Origin: Phocoena phocoena | Taxonomy: Eukaryota; Chordata; Mammalia; Artiodactyla; Phocoenidae | NCBI RefSeq assembly: GCF_963924675.1 | Contig: NC_089226.1 | Span: 51,539,124-51,603,123, forward strand | Length of the DNA: 64,000 bases | Direction of reading: 5' to 3' | Shown here: in pieces, positions 63,561 to 64,000 of the stretch | Numbering within the stretch: position 1 is the stretch's first letter | Layout: the number at the start of each line of letters is the position of its first letter | Notes under the pieces: model-generated | What the model saw: the letters and a program-made list of their open reading frames with translations, nothing else | Told to the model about the DNA's origin: nothing | Databases searched by the model: none | Program-made: the position numbers and the translations under genes

Positions 63561-64000
63561 ATGAGAAGACAGAGAAACACAGAGAAGATGAAGGAGCAAG
63601 GTAAAAACCCAAAAGACCAAACAAATGAAGAGGAAATAGGCAGTCTACCTGAAAAAGAATTCAGAGTAATGATAGTGAAGATGATCCAAAATCTTGGAAA
63701 TAGAATGGAGAAAATACAAGAAATGTTTAACAAGGACCTAGAAGAACTAAAGAGCAAACAAACAATGATGGACAACACAAATAAATGAAATTAAAAATTC
63801 TCTAGATAGAATCAATAGCAGAATAACTGAGACAGAAGAATGGATAAGTGACCTGGAAGATAAAATAGTGGAAATAACTACCGCAGAGCAGAATAAAGAA
63901 AAAAGAATGAAAGAACTGATGACAGTCTCAGAGACGTCTGGGACAACATTAAACGTACCAACATTCGAATTATAGGGGTCCCAGAAGAAGAAGAGAAAAA
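63561..64000 (+). pseudogene. LINE-1 ORF1 (coiled-coil RNA chaperone), frameshifted, incomplete at window end
   Basis: The frame opens with MRRQRNTEKMKEQGK (ATG at 63561; an upstream in-frame ATG at 63546 is less like other L1s). It has LPEKEFRVMIVKMIQNL and NKDLEELKSKQT, as in the decayed ORF1 at 18754-19119. It stops at a TGA at 63785-63787. The ORF1-like sequence resumes in another frame from about 63782 (ending motifs EEWISDLEDK-like), consistent with one extra A in the aaat run near 63779-63782. A second frame break lies near 63915-63925. The protein cannot be made as it stands. Confidence 0.88.

Larger units (their letters stand above)
62476..64000 (+). mobile_element. 5' end of a younger full-length-type LINE-1, runs off the window
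   Basis: Opens with aggaaggagactttcaagatggtggaggagtaagacg, the start of a cetartiodactyl L1 5' UTR, continues through the 5' UTR (split by a SINE at 62787-62986 and holding a TTTC run at 63023-63040) and enters ORF1 at about 63561. Whether the rest is intact lies beyond position 64000. It carries its 5' terminus, which is uncommon. Confidence 0.9.

Noticed and set aside
1..64000. A multi-gene operon, defence island or other prokaryote-like system
   Set aside because: Repeat content, base composition and lack of dense frames show mammalian nuclear DNA; nothing suggests bacterial or viral gene clusters or contamination.

Overview
The window looks like about 64 kb of AT-rich, non-coding nuclear DNA from a cetacean (whale or dolphin). 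The main evidence is eight tRNA-derived SINEs. Seven are of the cetartiodactyl CHR type: read on one strand they open with a 'gggcttccctggtggcgcagtgg'-like head and end in 'gaggcccgcgtaccgc' plus an A-tail, and the common subtype is the one typical of cetaceans. They sit beside L1 families with the 3' ends seen in whales, hippos and ruminants. No BovB element was noticed, which argues against a ruminant. The species cannot be named from the sequence.

I see no protein-coding host gene, no rRNA, no true tRNA, no CRISPR array and no CpG island. Every long reading frame lies in a transposon: the largest, 561 codons on the minus strand at 14369-16054, is LINE-1 ORF2 read through into a SINE. The window is therefore intergenic DNA or part of a very large intron. 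Two short stretches have splice-site-like borders and might be non-coding or alternative exons (8303-8401 and 39512-39555), but this is unproven.

Layout. 1-9.5 kb: L2 tails, a solo-LTR-like element on the minus strand, an L1 3' end, and a repeat-free block (7.84-8.42 kb) with two POU octamers and homeodomain-type sites. 9.5-14.3 kb: a SINE with perfect target-site duplications, a 5'-inverted ('twin-primed') L1, and a second repeat-free block with several CpGs (13.24-13.62 kb). 14.3-19.2 kb: a large degenerate L1 on the minus strand that lost its 3' end and carries two nested SINEs. 19.2-28 kb: mostly unique AT-rich DNA with MIRs and TG/CA tracts. 28-39.2 kb: dense nested repeats (a DNA transposon with inverted termini, SINEs, MER5, an L1 3' end, an LTR, L2, MLT1, hAT-Charlie) around a repeat-free block with a perfect 14-bp hairpin (32.64-33.06 kb). 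39-43 kb: unique AT-rich DNA. 43-60 kb: ancient L2/MIR/MLT1/L1M copies, several interrupted by later insertions whose order can be read, one younger truncated L1 with a perfect 14-bp duplication, and candidate conserved blocks near 51.5 and 56.3 kb. 60-64 kb: a CA microsatellite, an ancient HAL1/L1M fragment, then the 5' end of a younger sense-strand L1 that runs off the window and has two frame breaks in ORF1.

The interest lies in transposon archaeology and candidate regulatory blocks. I found no convincing new gene system. Repeat family names come from remembered consensus features, not a database search; edges of old repeats are uncertain by tens of bases.
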